From contig CALIXB010000026.1 of assembly GCA_938046775.1 (NCBI GenBank), forward strand, positions 1 to 64,000: a DNA stretch of 64,000 bases. The letters are read 5' to 3'. Positions within the stretch are counted from its first letter, which is position 1. The number at the start of each line of letters is the position of its first letter. Positions 15,673 to 25,905 of this stretch are shown one piece after another. The position numbers were made by a program, and so were the translations under genes. Under the pieces are notes generated by a model that made no database searches, had not been told where the DNA came from, and saw only the letters and a list, made by a program, of their open reading frames with translations. The stretch comes from an uncultured Candidatus Saccharibacteria bacterium. GTDB lineage: Bacteria; Patescibacteriota; Saccharimonadia; Saccharimonadales; Saccharimonadaceae.

Positions 15673-16106
15673 CTTTCTTGACCAGTGGCCTGATTTATAC
15701 GCGTAGACGAATCTGCTTTATTTGTACCGCCAACTCCATATACCATTTCGATGTTGTATTTTTCACAAACATCACGCTCTGGTACAACCTCTGGCGCCGA
15801 TCGATCACCGCCATTAGCAAATACCAATTGGCAACCTGGATACTGTCGAGCAATCATTTCCAGCGTCTCCGTTACTGGCGGCTCTTCGTCAATAGACAGC
15901 ATTACTTGATTAACACCTTTTAATGCTCGCATTAATCGAAGCCGATTTTCCTCATTGAGAATGATTTTTCCTTTTTTAAGCAATTGCTGTTTGTCGTTAT
16001 TAACAACCACAATCAAATAATCACCCATTTTTGCCGCCGCTTCAATCATATCCAAATGCCCACCGTGCAATGGATTAAAATAGCCGCTAACAATTATAAT
16101 TTTCAT
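15669..16106 (-). CDS. Cytidylyltransferase-like nucleotidyltransferase
   Basis: 145 residues. The HxGH-type nucleotide-binding motif is present as GYFNPLHGGHLDMIEAA near the N terminus. The second signature (R-x-SS/ST-T-x-I) appears as DSSTRIN near the C terminus. This is the size and layout of glycerol-3-phosphate cytidylyltransferase (TagD) and the RfaE C-terminal domain, which activate polyol or sugar phosphates as CDP or ADP derivatives. Its position between glycosyltransferases and the rml genes suggests an activated precursor for the surface polymer. It has a leader with a GAGGAGG ribosome binding site and a TATAAT at 16135-16130, so it is not leaderless. Confidence 0.88.
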   Translation of the reverse strand: MKIIIVSGYFNPLHGGHLDMIEAAAKMGDYLIVVVNNDKQQLLKKGKIILNEENRLRLMRALKGVNQVMLSIDEEPPVTETLEMIARQYPGCQLVFANGGDRSAPEVVPERDVCEKYNIEMVYGVGGTNKADSSTRINQATGQES

Positions 16107-16137
16107 GTATCCTCCTCTATAACTTCTATATTATACC

Positions 16138-17166
<1,029 letters not shown>

Positions 17167-17168
17167 TT

Positions 17169-17735
17169 ATGTTTGATCCAAATAATTGTAACGAGCTAAC
17201 CGTCACCGAATCGCCGATTCCTGGACTATTTGTTGTCAAATTACCCGTCCATGGCGATAACCGTGGCTGGTTCAAAGAAAATTACCAAAAAGAAAAGATG
17301 GAAGCGTTAGGACTGCCATCGTTTGATATCGTGCAAAACAACATCAGCTTCAACGACAAAGCCGGGGCTACCCGAGGCCTACACGCCGAGCCGTGGAATA
17401 AATTCATCTCCACCGCCAATGGCCGCGTATTCGGCGCCTGGTGCGATCTGCGCAAAGGCGACAGCTTCGGCCAAGTTTTTACCCACGAAATCAATCCTGG
17501 CACAGCAATTTTCGTGCCTAAAGGCGTCGCCAATGGTTATCAAGCGCTTGACGACAACATTGCCTACACCTACCTGGTCGACGCGCACTGGTCGCCAGAT
17601 GCCAAATACACCTTTGTCAATCTGTTTGATCCGGCACTCGGTATTGACTGGCCAATCAGCCAGGACCAAGCGATTATTTCCGAAAAGGACGCCGCTCACC
17701 CGCTACTTACAAACGTAATCCCAATGGAGGTTTAA
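17169..17735 (+). CDS. rmlC: dTDP-4-dehydrorhamnose 3,5-epimerase-like protein
   Basis: 188 residues from ATG 17169, two bases after the rmlB stop. The cupin fold is recognisable from GWFKENYQKEKM, the histidine in ATRGLHAEP, the FVPKGVANGYQ strand and NLFDPALGIDWP near the C terminus. RmlC flips two stereocentres to give the L-configuration. This copy departs from the textbook pattern: the strand after the first His reads WNKFISTANGRVFGAWCDLR, where typical enzymes have a Gln/Lys-rich strand and an Asp-x-Arg pair. Function is supported mainly by the operon context. A related epimerase specificity is possible. Confidence 0.85.
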   Translation: MFDPNNCNELTVTESPIPGLFVVKLPVHGDNRGWFKENYQKEKMEALGLPSFDIVQNNISFNDKAGATRGLHAEPWNKFISTANGRVFGAWCDLRKGDSFGQVFTHEINPGTAIFVPKGVANGYQALDDNIAYTYLVDAHWSPDAKYTFVNLFDPALGIDWPISQDQAIISEKDAAHPLLTNVIPMEV

Positions 17736-17736
17736 T

Positions 17737-18582
17737 ATGAATTCAAATAACATTTTTATCGTCGGAGCAAACGGTCAATTAGGGCGGGCACTTCGTCAAC
17801 AATATCCAGAAGCACAGTTCGCCGACATAGACGAGATGGATATTACTGACCGCCAATCAGTTGAGTCATTTGATTGGTCAGGAATATCAATCGTTTTAAA
17901 CGCAGCAGCCTTTACTAATGTTGACGGCGCGGAAACACCAGAGGGTCGCGTAGCAGCCTGGAAGGTTAACGCCTCAGCAGTTGCAAACCTAACCCGAGTT
18001 TGCCGCGCTCACAATATGACTTTAGTGCATATTTCTAGCGATTATGTATTTGACGGAACGAAAGAGCCGCATTATGAAAGCGAAGATTTCAGTCCGCTGA
18101 GTGTTTATGGCGCATCGAAGGCGGCTGGAGATTTGTTGGTCGAACAACTCGACAAATTTTACTTGCTGCGTACTACTTGGGTGATCGGCGAAGGTAAAAA
18201 CTTTGTCCGCACTATGCTTAGTCTAGCGGAAAAAAATATTTCGCCAACCGTTGTTCATGATCAAATTGGCCGGCTAACCTTTACTGGTGAATTAGTGAGA
18301 ATTATTGACCATCTGCTGTCGACTCAAGCCCCGTTCGGCACATACAACGCCACCAACGACGGACCACTGGAAAGCTGGGCGGACATTACCAGACGAATAT
18401 TTAAGCTGGCGGGCCGCGACGACCTGACTGTTACCAACACGACGACAGCTGAATATTTTGCCGGCAAAGATGGAGTTGCACCGCGTCCATTGGGTAGCAA
18501 CATGAGCCTTGACAAGCTACATTCAACTGGATTTACTAGCCGTGATTGGGTAGATGATTTAAGTAAATACATCGTTAAATAA
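17737..18582 (+). CDS. rmlD: dTDP-4-dehydrorhamnose reductase
   Basis: 281 residues. The N-terminal GANGQLGRALRQQYP is the NAD(P)H-binding loop. The stretch NAAAFTNVDGAE is the RmlD signature, followed by ISSDYVFDG and the Y-x3-K pair in YGASKAAGD. It makes dTDP-L-rhamnose by reducing the 4-keto group. A GGAGG ribosome binding site lies at the end of rmlC. The operon appears to end here: the next 112 bases contain no recognised gene, only a short open frame on the minus strand. Confidence 0.95.
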   Translation: MNSNNIFIVGANGQLGRALRQQYPEAQFADIDEMDITDRQSVESFDWSGISIVLNAAAFTNVDGAETPEGRVAAWKVNASAVANLTRVCRAHNMTLVHISSDYVFDGTKEPHYESEDFSPLSVYGASKAAGDLLVEQLDKFYLLRTTWVIGEGKNFVRTMLSLAEKNISPTVVHDQIGRLTFTGELVRIIDHLLSTQAPFGTYNATNDGPLESWADITRRIFKLAGRDDLTVTNTTTAEYFAGKDGVAPRPLGSNMSLDKLHSTGFTSRDWVDDLSKYIVK

Positions 18583-18694
18583 ACTAAAATTAGCCTATTT
18601 AACACTATTAATAGACTGTCTCAAAAGCTTATTCTCTATATCGGTAAAACCAGATAATACAACCGTCTTATTTGGTATGTTTTCTTTGATAAAA

Positions 18695-19831
18695 TTACAT
18701 TGACTTGGAATCTTTAGCAGTAAAATCCAAGTAACCCTTAAGCGTATAAATTATCTTGCGACCTCTATTGTCAATCATTTGAATAGAAACATTATCTCCA
18801 ACGCTACTGACCTTACTATTTATGTTCCCTTCTAGAAAACCCTTAGCGCATAAAAACAATTTATTTGATTTTCCTATCTTTAATGGAACTAAAGATTTTT
18901 TAGCTTCCTGGAAAGTGCGCCGACCCCAGTGAGCCAAGAAATTTCCATCACCAACATTCCAAATACCATGACTACCATAACAATACGCACTAGCACCCGA
19001 TAGCATGCTTGTCCAAAAAGCAAATATTTGATCACTTTCAAAAAACGAATTATTAATACCCTCATACCAAGGTTCCAAATTAATAAATAGCTTTTCGTTG
19101 GACCTATATTCCATAGGTAGCATCCATAGTTTATTTCTAGAAGCCTCCGAGTGTCCGGTCTGTATAGTAATAGCAGAAAAGTCTCGACTAACAGCCCAGC
19201 TATCCGTATTAGGTGTAGTATGACAAATTACTGGTAGTTCAGTTATCTTTCTAACTTCTTTATACACTCGCAACCATTCTGCTATTTGTCTTTTTTGTTT
19301 TATTGAAGAAATGCTAAATTTATTAAGAACTTTTTCCATTATAGTTCTAGACTGAGCATGAACCCGCAAATCAACTTCACCAGTTAGACAATAAATTGGA
19401 TCAAATTTTTCTGTAACTTTAACTATTCTCTTCCACCATTCAATCATATTATTTCGACCAATTTGACTAATTTGCGGACCCCAACCACAATATATTATTG
19501 GTTTTAAATACAGCTTGTTTAGTATTTCTATCTTTTCAAGTGCAGCAGCTATATAGTCTTGATTTATAATAAAATTCGATTCTTGTAAACAAAAGGCGGG
19601 CTTACCACCACCATAGGATTGAGGGCTATCGATAGTAACCTCAGGAGGTATACCCATTAATAATTGAATAGCTGAAAAGCCCTCGTCTTTACGCTGCTGT
19701 GCTAGCTCGTAAAAATCGTCTATTGAAATCCTATCCGTCAAACCATACCACCAGGTGTCAGCTAGAAAATGATCAATCGTTCGATTATACTGTTTATCGA
19801 TGGCTACAGACATTCTAAGGTACACTCCCAT
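18695..19831 (-). CDS. DUF4038 / apiosidase-like glycoside hydrolase
   Basis: 378 residues. The start region FLADTWWYGLTDRISIDDFYELAQQRKDEGFSAIQLL fits the DUF4038 pattern (LADTxW...RxxxGF), a TIM-barrel family that includes GH140 apiosidases. The terminal segment (about 330-378) resembles the small beta domain that follows in such proteins. There is no signal peptide, so it may act inside the cell or leave by another route. The gene is markedly more AT-rich than the rml genes on both sides and lies on the opposite strand, which suggests later arrival. ATG 19831 and ATG 19813 are both possible starts. Just upstream on the same strand is a decayed SAF-domain gene. Confidence 0.65.
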   Translation of the reverse strand: MGVYLRMSVAIDKQYNRTIDHFLADTWWYGLTDRISIDDFYELAQQRKDEGFSAIQLLMGIPPEVTIDSPQSYGGGKPAFCLQESNFIINQDYIAAALEKIEILNKLYLKPIIYCGWGPQISQIGRNNMIEWWKRIVKVTEKFDPIYCLTGEVDLRVHAQSRTIMEKVLNKFSISSIKQKRQIAEWLRVYKEVRKITELPVICHTTPNTDSWAVSRDFSAITIQTGHSEASRNKLWMLPMEYRSNEKLFINLEPWYEGINNSFFESDQIFAFWTSMLSGASAYCYGSHGIWNVGDGNFLAHWGRRTFQEAKKSLVPLKIGKSNKLFLCAKGFLEGNINSKVSSVGDNVSIQMIDNRGRKIIYTLKGYLDFTAKDSKSM

Positions 19832-19841
19832 GCGGTACGAG

Positions 19842-20051
19842 CTAATGATTTAGGTATTTTACATCATCAACCAAAATAATTTCGCCCTCTTTAATGTCTC
19901 TTTTAAACATAGCATTCGCAATTAGTCCTATTGGGACTTTATCCCTATTATCCTTATTAACCTTAATAGGCATCGCCTTACCGCGAATAGTAAAACTACC
20001 AGTCGCTCTGTCATTTTTTCTCCTTCTAACACTAAAACGTATCGTTGTCGC
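19842..20051 (-). pseudogene. Relic of the C-terminal SAF domain of a NAD(P)-dependent oxidoreductase
   Basis: An open frame of 69 codons ending at TAG 19844-19842, without a start codon at a sensible place. It reads GSFTIRGKAMPIKV, then KVPIGLIANAMFKRDIKEGE, then IILVDDVKYLNH. This resembles, from memory of the family, the C-terminal SAF segment of homoserine-dehydrogenase-like/Gfo-Idh oxidoreductases (GYTVYGKLMP...LPLGLA...KRDIKKGE). The body of the enzyme is missing; upstream is a stop and then the rmlA promoter region. It therefore looks like a truncated gene left by a rearrangement. The DUF4038 gene starts 10 nt after its stop on the same strand. The rest of the 19832-20120 gap holds only the rmlA leader. 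Confidence 0.55.
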
Positions 20052-20120
20052 CTATGAATATTATCTCCCGTATCTGTTAATATGATATCATATTAACAGT
20101 AAGATATAGAGAGAGGAATA

Positions 20121-20990
20121 ATGAAAGGAATTATTTTAGCAGGCGGCTCAGGTACTCGCCTCAACCCTATCACCAAGGCTATTAGCAAACAGCTAATGCC
20201 GATATACGATAAACCAATGATTTATTATCCGTTAACCACACTGATGCAAGCAGGAATTCGCGATATTTTAATCATCACCACCCCGGATGATCAAGCTGGT
20301 TTTCAGCGGCTGCTCGGCGACGGTTCGCAGTGGGGTATCAATCTGGAATATGCTGTCCAGCCCAAACCAGAAGGTCTAGCACAGGCTTTCATTATCGGTG
20401 AAGAATTCATTGGCAGTGACAAAGTGGCTTTAGTCCTGGGAGATAACATCTTCCACGGTGAGCGACTAGACGAGTCGCTACAAGAATGCACCAATCCCGA
20501 CGGCGGTACTGTTTTTGCCTACAAAGTTTCTGACCCAGAACGATATGGCGTTGTCGAGTTTGACGAGCAAAATCAAGCCATTTCCATCGAAGAAAAACCA
20601 GCCGAGCCAAAGTCAAACTTCGCCGTGGTCGGGTTATATTTTTATGATAACGATGTTATTGAGATTGCCAAAAACGTCCAACCTTCAGCACGAGGCGAGC
20701 TGGAAATCACCTCCATCAATGCTGAATATCTGCGCCGCGGTAAATTGCAAGTCCAGACTCTAGATAATGGCGATGTTTGGCTGGACACCGGCACCATCGA
20801 CAGCCTAACTGATGCCGCCGATTTCGTTCGTGTCATCCAAAAACGAACAGGCCGCATCATTGGTAGCCCAGAAAAAATCGCTTTCAAAAATGACTGGATT
20901 AGCCGAATACAACTCAACACACTCGCTGAGCCACTCAAGAAATCTGGTTATGGAAAGTACCTAGCTAGCGTAGATTATCAATCAAACTAA
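20121..20990 (+). CDS. rmlA: Glucose-1-phosphate thymidylyltransferase
   Basis: 289 residues, full length. The nucleotide-binding signature [20 protein letters not shown] is at residues 8-27. Further family marks are [42 protein letters not shown] and the [11 protein letters not shown] block. It forms dTDP-glucose from dTTP and glucose-1-phosphate, the first and feedback-controlled step toward dTDP-rhamnose. It has its own leader with an AGAGAGGA ribosome binding site. It is separated from rmlB-C-D by the DUF4038 insertion. Its 3' end overlaps the convergent membrane-protein gene by 4 nt. Confidence 0.97.
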   Translation: MKGIILAGGSGTRLNPITKAISKQLMPIYDKPMIYYPLTTLMQAGIRDILIITTPDDQAGFQRLLGDGSQWGINLEYAVQPKPEGLAQAFIIGEEFIGSDKVALVLGDNIFHGERLDESLQECTNPDGGTVFAYKVSDPERYGVVEFDEQNQAISIEEKPAEPKSNFAVVGLYFYDNDVIEIAKNVQPSARGELEITSINAEYLRRGKLQVQTLDNGDVWLDTGTIDSLTDAADFVRVIQKRTGRIIGSPEKIAFKNDWISRIQLNTLAEPLKKSGYGKYLASVDYQSN

Positions 20991-22957
20991 AACATGCCTC
21001 GCAAGCTGCTGCATATCCCATTCAAGCTATCCTTTGATACGTTGTTGGGATCAGCAAACAATACTCTTTCATTGCCTAAAACCTCAATAAATATAGACTT
21101 TATATCGTCACTACGCGTCAAAATCAGGAGACGAGATTCTGGGGTTATATTTTTGTTCTCGAGCAAAGTCTTAGCTATAACCTGCTTTACACTATGTATA
21201 TTAGCATTAGGAGTTGACCACCTGGAAATTATTTCCTGTGTAGTAGTAGACTGTCCAGTCAGAGTCATCATAGATCTATTAAAAAATATATCACCATCAG
21301 TTTTCTGATCACTTCTAACCGAAAGTATAGCTGTAGACTTTTCTCGACAGATTGGACTCTCAGTGATAGTAATCGCATAGTCAAATAACTCTGGTGCAGT
21401 AAACGCCGCTTTTACCTTGCCCTGCACATAAACTCCAAACACACCAACCCCATTTGAAAAGGCCATCATTATAATACCTATAATCATTAAAATCTTGACG
21501 CCACTTGACCGCGCTTTGTCTATAAGCGACATAGTTAGCATTGCCATGACCAAGCTAGTCAACAGGAGTAAACTTAAAACAGATTTATGATAATAGTAAT
21601 TAACTTCACCATTGGTCATTTTTTGAAATATAAATAACGCCAGAGAAAATACTAATGACACAACTAGCCCAATAGTTAGCGGATTAACTGTTTGCTTCTT
21701 ATGATTATGCCACAAATATGCCACAGCAAACACCGCCCAACTTAGCACGTAGAATACATCAAAAATCAACACCCCACCCTGATCATTAATTTTATCTGAT
21801 GTCACCCTCTCAAGTAGTACATAAATAGCCCCTTGTACAACACTAAAACTGGCAATAAATAAAAGGCTGCTCAGCAAAAGTTTTGACAACTTTACTTTTT
21901 GATCACTACAAAAATAATCATCCGCTAAAGTAAAGATAAATATACCCAACGCAACTGGAAGTAGGAAAAAATAGGATAAGCCAACACCAACGACAGAAAA
22001 GGCTGCCAATAGTCCATAGGTATACTTTTGTGTAATATCACTTTCCTTACAATATAAAAATAGTAAGGTTATAACCGAAAGCAGCAAATGGAGACTCATA
22101 ATTTGCGGCATGAAACCGTCAGTAAACGCAGAAAACATCAAACCTAATACTGTGTATATCGTACAGGAAATAACAATAATAGCTGACATCCATGGCTTTT
22201 TCTTATTGTCTAATCTAACCAGTTTCGTTGCCAGAAAGATAAACGCAAACACTAAAAATACATAGTTAATTATCGAATATAATAAAAAACTAACTAGCTT
22301 TTTATTAATGTCAGTAAACCTACTCATAAACGGTTGTACAGCCTCATTAAAAACCCAAGCATTTATATGATAGCCCTGAGGGTAATTGTTGGCAGCAGAA
22401 CCTAGCATAGAGTTAATCGGCAACTGGTTACCTCTTGAACCATAGACATAGCCCTTTTGCCTCTCGACGGTGTCTATAAAACTAAGGTGAGACATATTAT
22501 CTACCCCTGAGCCATTAGCCACTCTTAAAAGATCGGCGCTCTGAAAACTAGAAAAAGATTGCGTCAGCATCAGGATAAATACAGTAAGGCTCACTAGAGA
22601 ACTAATAATCTCGCTTAGCGGGAACCATCTATCGGGAGAAGTGAAACGACAAAATATAACAAGACCTAAACATAATACGCCAATAGTCCAGGCAAAAAGC
22701 CATATTGACATTGGTATCTTGAGTGCCCATGGTATAAAAGCTAACAAAGCATTAATACTCATGTAAACTGAAAGAGTAACAAATAGTCGACCCATAAAAC
22801 CTAATCGTCTAGTCGGCAGAAATATTACTGCGGTAACTGTTGCAGCCATTATCAAAATTAAGGCTTGATTGGACACAATACCGAGAAAAATAGCTATAAT
22901 ATAAGCTATTATATATAATCTGCGATCATGCAGCCTATTTATTATAGTATTACACAT
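20987..22957 (-). CDS. Large polytopic membrane protein of the polysaccharide region
   Basis: 656 residues from ATG 22957, which overlaps the GtrA stop by 8 nt (ATGTGTAA); starts further upstream would run through GtrA. About fourteen to sixteen hydrophobic segments are followed by a soluble C-terminal domain of roughly 120 residues (about 535-656). Several extracytoplasmic loops include a [24 protein letters not shown] segment. The general shape is that of GT-C-type lipid-linked-sugar glycosyltransferases (DUF6541/GT39-like), but I cannot name a family or a catalytic Asp with confidence. It is paired with GtrA in one operon, fitting transfer of a polyprenyl-phosphate-linked sugar outside the membrane. 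The gene is AT-rich relative to the rml genes. Confidence 0.7.
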   Translation of the reverse strand: MCNTIINRLHDRRLYIIAYIIAIFLGIVSNQALILIMAATVTAVIFLPTRRLGFMGRLFVTLSVYMSINALLAFIPWALKIPMSIWLFAWTIGVLCLGLVIFCRFTSPDRWFPLSEIISSLVSLTVFILMLTQSFSSFQSADLLRVANGSGVDNMSHLSFIDTVERQKGYVYGSRGNQLPINSMLGSAANNYPQGYHINAWVFNEAVQPFMSRFTDINKKLVSFLLYSIINYVFLVFAFIFLATKLVRLDNKKKPWMSAIIVISCTIYTVLGLMFSAFTDGFMPQIMSLHLLLSVITLLFLYCKESDITQKYTYGLLAAFSVVGVGLSYFFLLPVALGIFIFTLADDYFCSDQKVKLSKLLLSSLLFIASFSVVQGAIYVLLERVTSDKINDQGGVLIFDVFYVLSWAVFAVAYLWHNHKKQTVNPLTIGLVVSLVFSLALFIFQKMTNGEVNYYYHKSVLSLLLLTSLVMAMLTMSLIDKARSSGVKILMIIGIIMMAFSNGVGVFGVYVQGKVKAAFTAPELFDYAITITESPICREKSTAILSVRSDQKTDGDIFFNRSMMTLTGQSTTTQEIISRWSTPNANIHSVKQVIAKTLLENKNITPESRLLILTRSDDIKSIFIEVLGNERVLFADPNNVSKDSLNGICSSLRGMF

Positions 22958-23372
22958 CCTGCTTCTCTTCGTGCGATACTTTCTTTGAAAAAATAAATAG
23001 CTTAAAGACCAAAAAATTCCAAATAGCAAATACAATGGTCGTGACAATCTTTGCCCATTGAATCTCTAGGATATTCATTTTTACTAATAAATCAACAGCC
23101 GTAGAGGTCGCCATCAAATTAAAAAAACTTAGCAAAACATATAAGCAAATTTGTGATTTTAATGAAAATCGATCGTCTTCGCTGTGATTAAAAACTCGTT
23201 TCCTGTTCATAGGAAAATTAACACAAAACCCCGATAAGAAACCAATGCCGCTCGCCATAAAAGCTGGCATTTTAGCTATATAGTACAACATGGAGGTAAC
23301 TAATGTATCAACCGCCAGCGTCGCCACACCGACAATGCCAAATAAAAGTATCTGTATAACAAGCTTTTTCAT
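22950..23372 (-). CDS. GtrA-like four-helix membrane protein
   Basis: 140 residues from ATG 23372 (MKKLVIQILLFGIVG). The GtrA pattern is clear: FGIVGVATLAVDTLV, then SGIGFLSGFCVNFPMNRKRVF, a basic mid-segment, and a fourth helix ending WAKIVTTIVFAIWNFLVFKLFIF. GtrA proteins are thought to flip or present polyprenyl-phosphate-linked sugars. It lies directly upstream of the large membrane protein with an 8-nt overlap and diverges from a GT2 enzyme that likely makes the lipid-linked sugar. A second GtrA is at 40434. Confidence 0.9.
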   Translation of the reverse strand: MKKLVIQILLFGIVGVATLAVDTLVTSMLYYIAKMPAFMASGIGFLSGFCVNFPMNRKRVFNHSEDDRFSLKSQICLYVLLSFFNLMATSTAVDLLVKMNILEIQWAKIVTTIVFAIWNFLVFKLFIFSKKVSHEEKQDV

Positions 23373-23406
23373 ACTAACCAACTAACCCATAATACCATAT
23401 TTATAG

Positions 23407-23419
23407 TATAATGAGAGGT
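23407..23419 (+). promoter_or_regulatory. -10 promoter of the GT2 gene, leaderless
   Basis: TATAAT at 23407-23412, then 7 nt and ATG 23420. The in-frame ATG at 23411 lies inside the -10 box and cannot be the start if this promoter is used. Confidence 0.5.
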
Positions 23420-24376
23420 ATGTATAGAAAATTAGAGACCGCAGTTGTTATACCTTGTTATAACGAAGAAAAAATGATCACTCAAACGATCAAGAAATTA
23501 CCAAAGTACATTGATCATGTTATAGCCGTTAATGATGCCAGCACTGATGACACCATTGGCGTTCTAAATAAATTAAAAAAGCAAAATGATCGACTGATTG
23601 TTGTTGACAACGAAACAAATCAAGGTGTCGGCGGCGCTCTCATCGCAGGATATAATTACGCTATTGAGCACACCAAAGCGACCGCTATCGGGATCGTGGC
23701 GGGCGACGACCAGTTTGACTCGTCGTATCTCGAGGCGATGCTAGACGATTTTATCGATCAATCAGCAGATTATGTTAAAGCCAGCCGCTTCTTCCATCGA
23801 GAAGCCTTTAAGACTATGCCAAAATACCGCCAATTTGGCAATATTTTCATATCACTGCTGACAAAATTCTCGACTGGATATTATTCCATCACAGACATCA
23901 CTAATGGCTGCGGCTGGCTACGCCGCGACATAATTGAAAAGGTTGATTTCTCCATAGTTGAAAAGCGCTACGATTATGAAACCAGTATGCTGACCGCTTT
24001 ATCCATAGTTAATGCTAAAGTTATTGACCACGCTGTGCCAGCTCATTACGGTGATGAAAAATCAACTATTAAACTAATCCCAACAGCTTGGCGTAATCTC
24101 AAGGCTGTATGGAAAGGTTTTTGGCGACGAATTTACTATAAATACGTTCTGTATGGATTTCATCCTGTAGCCCTGTTCTTGTTTACTGGTATGTTTTTCT
24201 TAGTTATCTCATTATTGATTGCAGCATTCTTGTTGTATGTTAAATTATTCGTTCATCAATCACCGACCGCTGGCAGCGTTATGCTAGCTGTACTACCATT
24301 CATCTTAAGCGTACAGCTAGTTTTAACAGCGCTCACCATTGATGTCTCTAATGAGAACAACAATTTTAAGAAATAA
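23420..24376 (+). CDS. GT2 glycosyltransferase, polyprenyl-phosphate sugar synthase type
   Basis: 318 residues from ATG 23420 (MYRKLETAVVIPCYNEE). The GT-A domain has VIPCYNEE, VNDASTDDT, NQGVGGALIAGY and the metal-binding motif VAGDDQFD. These place it among DPM1-like enzymes that make undecaprenyl-phosphate-linked sugars. Two C-terminal membrane helices (about residues 255-315) anchor it. Divergent from GtrA and the large membrane protein, it would supply their lipid-linked substrate. Its 3' end is 1 nt from the end of the HAD gene on the other strand. Confidence 0.9.
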   Translation: MYRKLETAVVIPCYNEEKMITQTIKKLPKYIDHVIAVNDASTDDTIGVLNKLKKQNDRLIVVDNETNQGVGGALIAGYNYAIEHTKATAIGIVAGDDQFDSSYLEAMLDDFIDQSADYVKASRFFHREAFKTMPKYRQFGNIFISLLTKFSTGYYSITDITNGCGWLRRDIIEKVDFSIVEKRYDYETSMLTALSIVNAKVIDHAVPAHYGDEKSTIKLIPTAWRNLKAVWKGFWRRIYYKYVLYGFHPVALFLFTGMFFLVISLLIAAFLLYVKLFVHQSPTAGSVMLAVLPFILSVQLVLTALTIDVSNENNNFKK

Positions 24377-24377
24377 A

Positions 24378-25028
24378 CTACAGCTTGATATTGTCTATAT
24401 CGCCAATACCATCAACGAGATGGTTTGGATGCATGGCTGATAAGAATTCCTCGTTACGAATACCGCTCATAAGGGCAATGCTGGTCGCACCAAGCTGCTG
24501 AGCCGCCGCGATGTCTGCTTCGGTGTCGCCAATGATAACGACTTCACTTGGATTGTCCACTGTTTGTCTGACGATATCCGCCTTTTTCAGCAGCGTCCCC
24601 TCTTTTGTGTCACTATGGCCTGACAAAATCTTTTCAAACAAATGCCGAATCCCCAAATGCTCAATCTGCCAATCAAGAGCATTTGCATTTCTTCTCAAGC
24701 TTAATAGATACAACTTGTTACCGTTTGCCCGTAACTGTTCTAGTGTGCGTAAACTATCCTTAAAGAGTTCATCCGCACCCAATTCTTCTTGCGACTCGAT
24801 CCGGTCAATAAACAGCTTGAGATATGCATCTTTTTCATTAATGCTCAGGCCGCTTAGTGGTAGTAGCTTGTCCCAAGACACGTTAGCGCGCTTCATTTCC
24901 CAATATTCTTCTTTGTTAAGCGGAGTCCCGCCCAGCGCCTTAATACATTTTTCATACACCCGATAATGTCGCGGGGCAATATCAACCAACGTACCGTCAA
25001 AATCAACAAAGATATTTTTATTATTCAT
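24378..25028 (-). CDS. HAD-superfamily phosphatase
   Basis: 216 residues from ATG 25028 (MNNKNIFVDFDGTLVD). Motif I DFDGTLVD, motif II Ser/Thr in LYLLSLRR, motif III Lys and motif IV VIIGDTEADIAAA give a complete HAD active site with a helical cap after residue 20. It probably removes phosphate from a sugar or sugar-like intermediate. The start overlaps the stop of the SDR gene by 8 nt (ATGAATAA). It is the last gene of the five-gene operon that begins with the aminotransferase at 29078. Confidence 0.9.
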   Translation of the reverse strand: MNNKNIFVDFDGTLVDIAPRHYRVYEKCIKALGGTPLNKEEYWEMKRANVSWDKLLPLSGLSINEKDAYLKLFIDRIESQEELGADELFKDSLRTLEQLRANGNKLYLLSLRRNANALDWQIEHLGIRHLFEKILSGHSDTKEGTLLKKADIVRQTVDNPSEVVIIGDTEADIAAAQQLGATSIALMSGIRNEEFLSAMHPNHLVDGIGDIDNIKL

Positions 25029-25905
25029 ACAATTCCTCCATCTCTTTAAGTTTATCTGGGAAAAATACTTCGGGATGATAATCGAGCAACTTCTCCGCTC
25101 GAGATATATCAATGACTATATCAGAGCCTCCGTCTTCAGATAAAACAGCGATATGACTTGTTGACTGCGTACTATCAACAATTGCCTGAGCCGTCTCCCG
25201 AATAGAAACACCCCGACCTGTGCCAATATTAACAACTCCAGCACCGTTCGCATTCACCGCACATATAATACTGCGCGCTACATCGTCAATATGTACATAA
25301 TCACGCAGTACTTTTGCACCACGAATCGTCAAATCGTCACCAACTTTCGCTGCTCGAATAAAGTTCGGTATCGCTCGGGCGATAGGGTCATACCCGCCAT
25401 ACATCACCGAAAACCGCAAAATAGTTAGTTCTTTATTCATTTTTTTTGCGTACGACTGAGCGATGAGCTCGCTAGCCATTTTAGTAGATCCATAGTACGA
25501 GCCGCCGGCGACGACGTTATCCTCTGTAATTGGACCGTGAATTTTCGACTGATCATACACTTCTGCCGTGCTGCCAATAATAATCTTCTCAGATTTCTCG
25601 CCAAAATAAGTTAGCAGGTTGATCGTTGCGTCTATATTACCTAGCCTTGCGTTATCAAGGGTGTCGTCGGCGGCTATTTTCGGCACAAATGCTGCCAAAT
25701 GAACTATAGCATCAAACGTATCGCCGTCCACCTGTTTGGCTGCTAATTCTATACTTTTTTGATCTGATAAATCACACTGTATCCAACGACCAGTGAGACT
25801 ATCTGGCTGAGACCGGCCCAAACAAATAATCTCCCAATCAGTTGGTGCCATCTCTAAGAAACGTCTACCAACAAAACCTGAGGACCCCGTAACGAGAAGC
25901 TTCAC
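25021..25905 (-). CDS. NAD-dependent epimerase/dehydratase (extended SDR)
   Basis: 294 residues. The dinucleotide-binding motif is GSSGFVGRRFLEMAP at residues 7-21. The Y-x3-K catalytic pair lies in SYYGSTKMASE, with GSTAEVYD as the catalytic Ser/Thr strand and LRDYVHIDDVARS later. This is a nucleotide-sugar epimerase, dehydratase or reductase. It overlaps the ATP-grasp gene upstream by 1 nt and the HAD gene downstream by 8 nt, so it is an internal cistron of one tightly coupled operon. Confidence 0.92.
   Translation of the reverse strand: MKLLVTGSSGFVGRRFLEMAPTDWEIICLGRSQPDSLTGRWIQCDLSDQKSIELAAKQVDGDTFDAIVHLAAFVPKIAADDTLDNARLGNIDATINLLTYFGEKSEKIIIGSTAEVYDQSKIHGPITEDNVVAGGSYYGSTKMASELIAQSYAKKMNKELTILRFSVMYGGYDPIARAIPNFIRAAKVGDDLTIRGAKVLRDYVHIDDVARSIICAVNANGAGVVNIGTGRGVSIRETAQAIVDSTQSTSHIAVLSEDGGSDIVIDISRAEKLLDYHPEVFFPDKLKEMEELYE

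Noticed and set aside
19894..20085. Plus-strand frame of 63 codons before rmlA
   Set aside because: It is antisense to the SAF-domain relic, whose minus-strand reading gives a recognisable domain; it has no ribosome binding site and ends in the rmlA leader.
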